A stretch of 6,953 bases of DNA from Bacillota bacterium (GTDB taxonomy: Bacteria; Bacillota; Clostridia; Peptostreptococcales; Anaerovoracaceae): NCBI GenBank assembly GCA_023394035.1, contig JAEXBK010000083.1, forward strand, positions 1 to 6,953. Direction: 5' to 3'. A program made the position numbers and the translations under genes. Of this stretch, positions 6,079 through 6,953 are shown piece by piece (the first letter of the stretch is position 1; every line of letters starts with the position of its first letter). The notes below the pieces were generated by a model. That model made no database searches. It was not told the origin of the DNA and saw only the letters and a list, made by a program, of their open reading frames with translations.

Positions 6079-6240
6079 TTCTCTTTCCTTTCCACCTACT
6101 CGGTTACGCAAATTTGCGAAACTGCTTCGGTTGTGCCTACTCGATTGTAAATACAATTGTTTCGACCCTACTAAAAACCTTTAGTTTGTGAGTTCGGACG
6201 GTGACCATCCTGCCCACTGCCGCATCTTAAGACGTAAGCA
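6079..6240 (-). ncRNA. Structured 5' leader of rplM-rpsI (candidate ribosomal-protein leader)
   Basis: About 160 nt lie between the predicted start of transcription (near 6240) and the rplM ATG, and nearly all of it can fold. On the minus strand: hairpin UGC/GCA with CGUC-UUAA-GAUG (6240-6218); a long hairpin GUGGG...CUCAC (6217-6188) enclosing GGAUGG-UCA-CCGUCC; ACUAAA-GGUU-UUUAGU (6185-6170); AUUGU-AUUU-ACAAU (6157-6144) flanked by UCG/CGA; and GUU-U-CGCA-AAUU-UGCG-U-AAC (6122-6103). The last ends ten bases before the ribosome binding site. L13 leader RNAs are known upstream of rplM in Firmicutes; I cannot confirm that this matches that consensus. No intrinsic terminator is visible, so any control would more likely act on translation. 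Pairings were worked out by eye. Confidence 0.65.
6095..6173 (-). repeat. Tandem related hairpin modules ending in CGAGTAGG
   Basis: On the minus strand CGAGTAGG occurs at 6143-6136 and again at 6102-6095, 41 bases apart, and a partial TAGTAGG at 6173-6167. Each CGAGTAGG closes a hairpin that is preceded by YCGAARCA (6165-6158 and 6130-6123). The hairpin arms differ in sequence while the flanks are kept, as expected for duplicated RNA elements under structural selection. Confidence 0.65.
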
Positions 6241-6245
6241 CAAGT

Positions 6246-6274
6246 ATTATATCTCAAGCACAGAAAGATTGCAA
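6246..6274 (-). promoter_or_regulatory. Sigma-A promoter of rplM-rpsI
   Basis: Minus strand: TTGCAA (6269-6274), 17-bp spacer, perfect TATAAT (6246-6251). An A-rich run lies just upstream of the -35, consistent with an UP-like element for a highly expressed ribosomal operon. The -35 sits only 26 bases after the stop of the surface protein gene. Confidence 0.88.
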
Positions 6275-6300
6275 CTTTTTTTAGAAATCATTTTACTGTC

Positions 6301-6953
6301 TTATCCGTTTGATTTGCGGCGTCTGTTTTTTACAATCAACATCAAAGACATCGCAAATAACCCTGTACCTGCAAATATAAGCGCGTACAGCAGACCGTCC
6401 CTGTCACCCGTCTTTACAATCGGCTCTTTTGTGAAAATTGATACCGCCTGCTCTGCACTCTTTATGTCTTCGTGAGCCGCTATCTGCTCTCCGTTATACG
6501 AAATCTTCTCAAATGCAACAAGCACTGCATTTTTCGCTATTGTTCCGTCAATCGAAGTCCTTATCTCAATTTCACCCGATGCTTCAGAAGGCTTAAACAT
6601 CTTCTTAGCCGTTATCTTCTCTCCGTTTAACTCTAACGGCTTTCCTGTCGTCTTGTCCATCCATACGAGCTCCGCTGTATAATCAAGTCCCGGAACGAGA
6701 CCGCTGAGCATCACCTTGTCCTTAAGCTCCATACGCTTTGCGGCTTCGGCGCGTTTTGATCCGTTCACCGAGGCAAGCGTTTTGATCGCAGGATTTGATA
6801 CTGTTATCATCTGCCCCGCATCATCAAAATCCTCGTGCATTGCAAAAAGCTTTCCCTTTTTCCCCGTTTCCTTATCATATTCAAAAATCCTTTCAAATAT
6901 TACGGTGTCTTGCCCCGCAAGCCTCGAGGCGTCTAACAGAAAGTCAAGAACAG
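6301..6953 (-). CDS. VaFE-repeat (Thr-Gln ester domain) surface protein, C-terminal part (216 aa in window)
   Basis: The reading frame is open to the window edge, so the 5' end lies outside; the ATG at 6840 is an internal Met. Two tandem VaFE units are seen, numbered from the first residue in the window: the end of one (VIFE at 17-20, AMHEDF at 37-42, GQMITV at 46-51) and a full one (IKT at 56-58, DKVMLSGLVPG at 78-88, VAFE at 145-148, AAHEDI at 158-163, EQAV at 167-170). In this family a Thr of the first strand and a Gln of the last form an internal ester bond stiffening stalk-like adhesins; T58 and Q168 are the likely pair. A KTGD (180-183), a hydrophobic helix (187-207) and a basic tail KNRRRK follow, the layout of a sortase signal, though the motif reads IVKTG rather than LPxTG. 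Exported and probably wall-anchored; adhesion is inferred. Confidence 0.88.
   Translation of the reverse strand, partial: VLDFLLDASRLAGQDTVIFERIFEYDKETGKKGKLFAMHEDFDDAGQMITVSNPAIKTLASVNGSKRAEAAKRMELKDKVMLSGLVPGLDYTAELVWMDKTTGKPLELNGEKITAKKMFKPSEASGEIEIRTSIDGTIAKNAVLVAFEKISYNGEQIAAHEDIKSAEQAVSIFTKEPIVKTGDRDGLLYALIFAGTGLFAMSLMLIVKNRRRKSNG

Noticed and set aside
6107..6118. Perfect palindrome CGCAAATTTGCG as a DNA operator
   Set aside because: It lies well downstream of the predicted transcription start and fits the last leader hairpin, extended by further pairs across a U-U mismatch; an RNA role explains it better.
6144..6157. Inverted repeat ATTGTAAATACAAT as a Fnr/Rex-like operator
   Set aside because: The position is about 90 bases inside the transcript and it has the same flanks as the next leader hairpin, so it is taken as RNA structure.

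Overview
The window reads as ordinary chromosome of a low-to-mid GC Gram-positive anaerobe, most likely a member of the Clostridia. The grounds are strong AGGAGG-type ribosome binding sites, sigma-A promoters with TTGACA/TATAAT and 17-bp spacers, a short dihydroorotase starting almost at the HxHxR motif, an NSS-family sodium symporter of the 11-helix kind, and a VaFE-repeat (Thr-Gln ester domain) surface protein. The genus cannot be fixed from this sequence. There is no gene-free stretch longer than about 300 bases, no tRNA or rRNA, no IS element and no CRISPR array.

Left block (1-1687): a leftward pyrimidine operon begins with pyrC (dihydroorotase). A second gene overlaps the pyrC stop by four bases and leaves the window after six codons. 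Back to back with it, a rightward small gene (DUF6176-like, unknown role) has its own promoter; the two outward-facing -35 boxes lie 14 bp apart. The pyrC -10 box covers an upstream in-frame ATG, so the true start is at 1170.

Middle block (1724-3345): a single-gene unit with a terminator of the preceding gene, a near-perfect promoter, a strong ribosome binding site, the sodium:amino-acid symporter gene, and a bidirectional terminator shared with the convergent unit.

Sigma block (3352-5093, leftward): a small ECF-like sigma factor is followed by a 405-residue soluble protein that I do not recognise. The sigma stop codon lies inside the Shine-Dalgarno sequence of the partner, so the two are probably made together. 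The partner has repeated short beta-type units and a cysteine-rich C-terminal part, with no membrane segment and no classical anti-sigma motif. This is the best candidate in the window for an undescribed regulatory pair.

Right block (5165-6953, leftward): the rplM-rpsI ribosomal operon (L13, S9) has a strong promoter, a roughly 160-nt structured leader with two related hairpin modules that each end in CGAGTAGG, and a terminator after rpsI. Immediately upstream, with no visible terminator, is the 3' end of a VaFE-repeat surface protein gene whose sorting signal is atypical (IVKTG).
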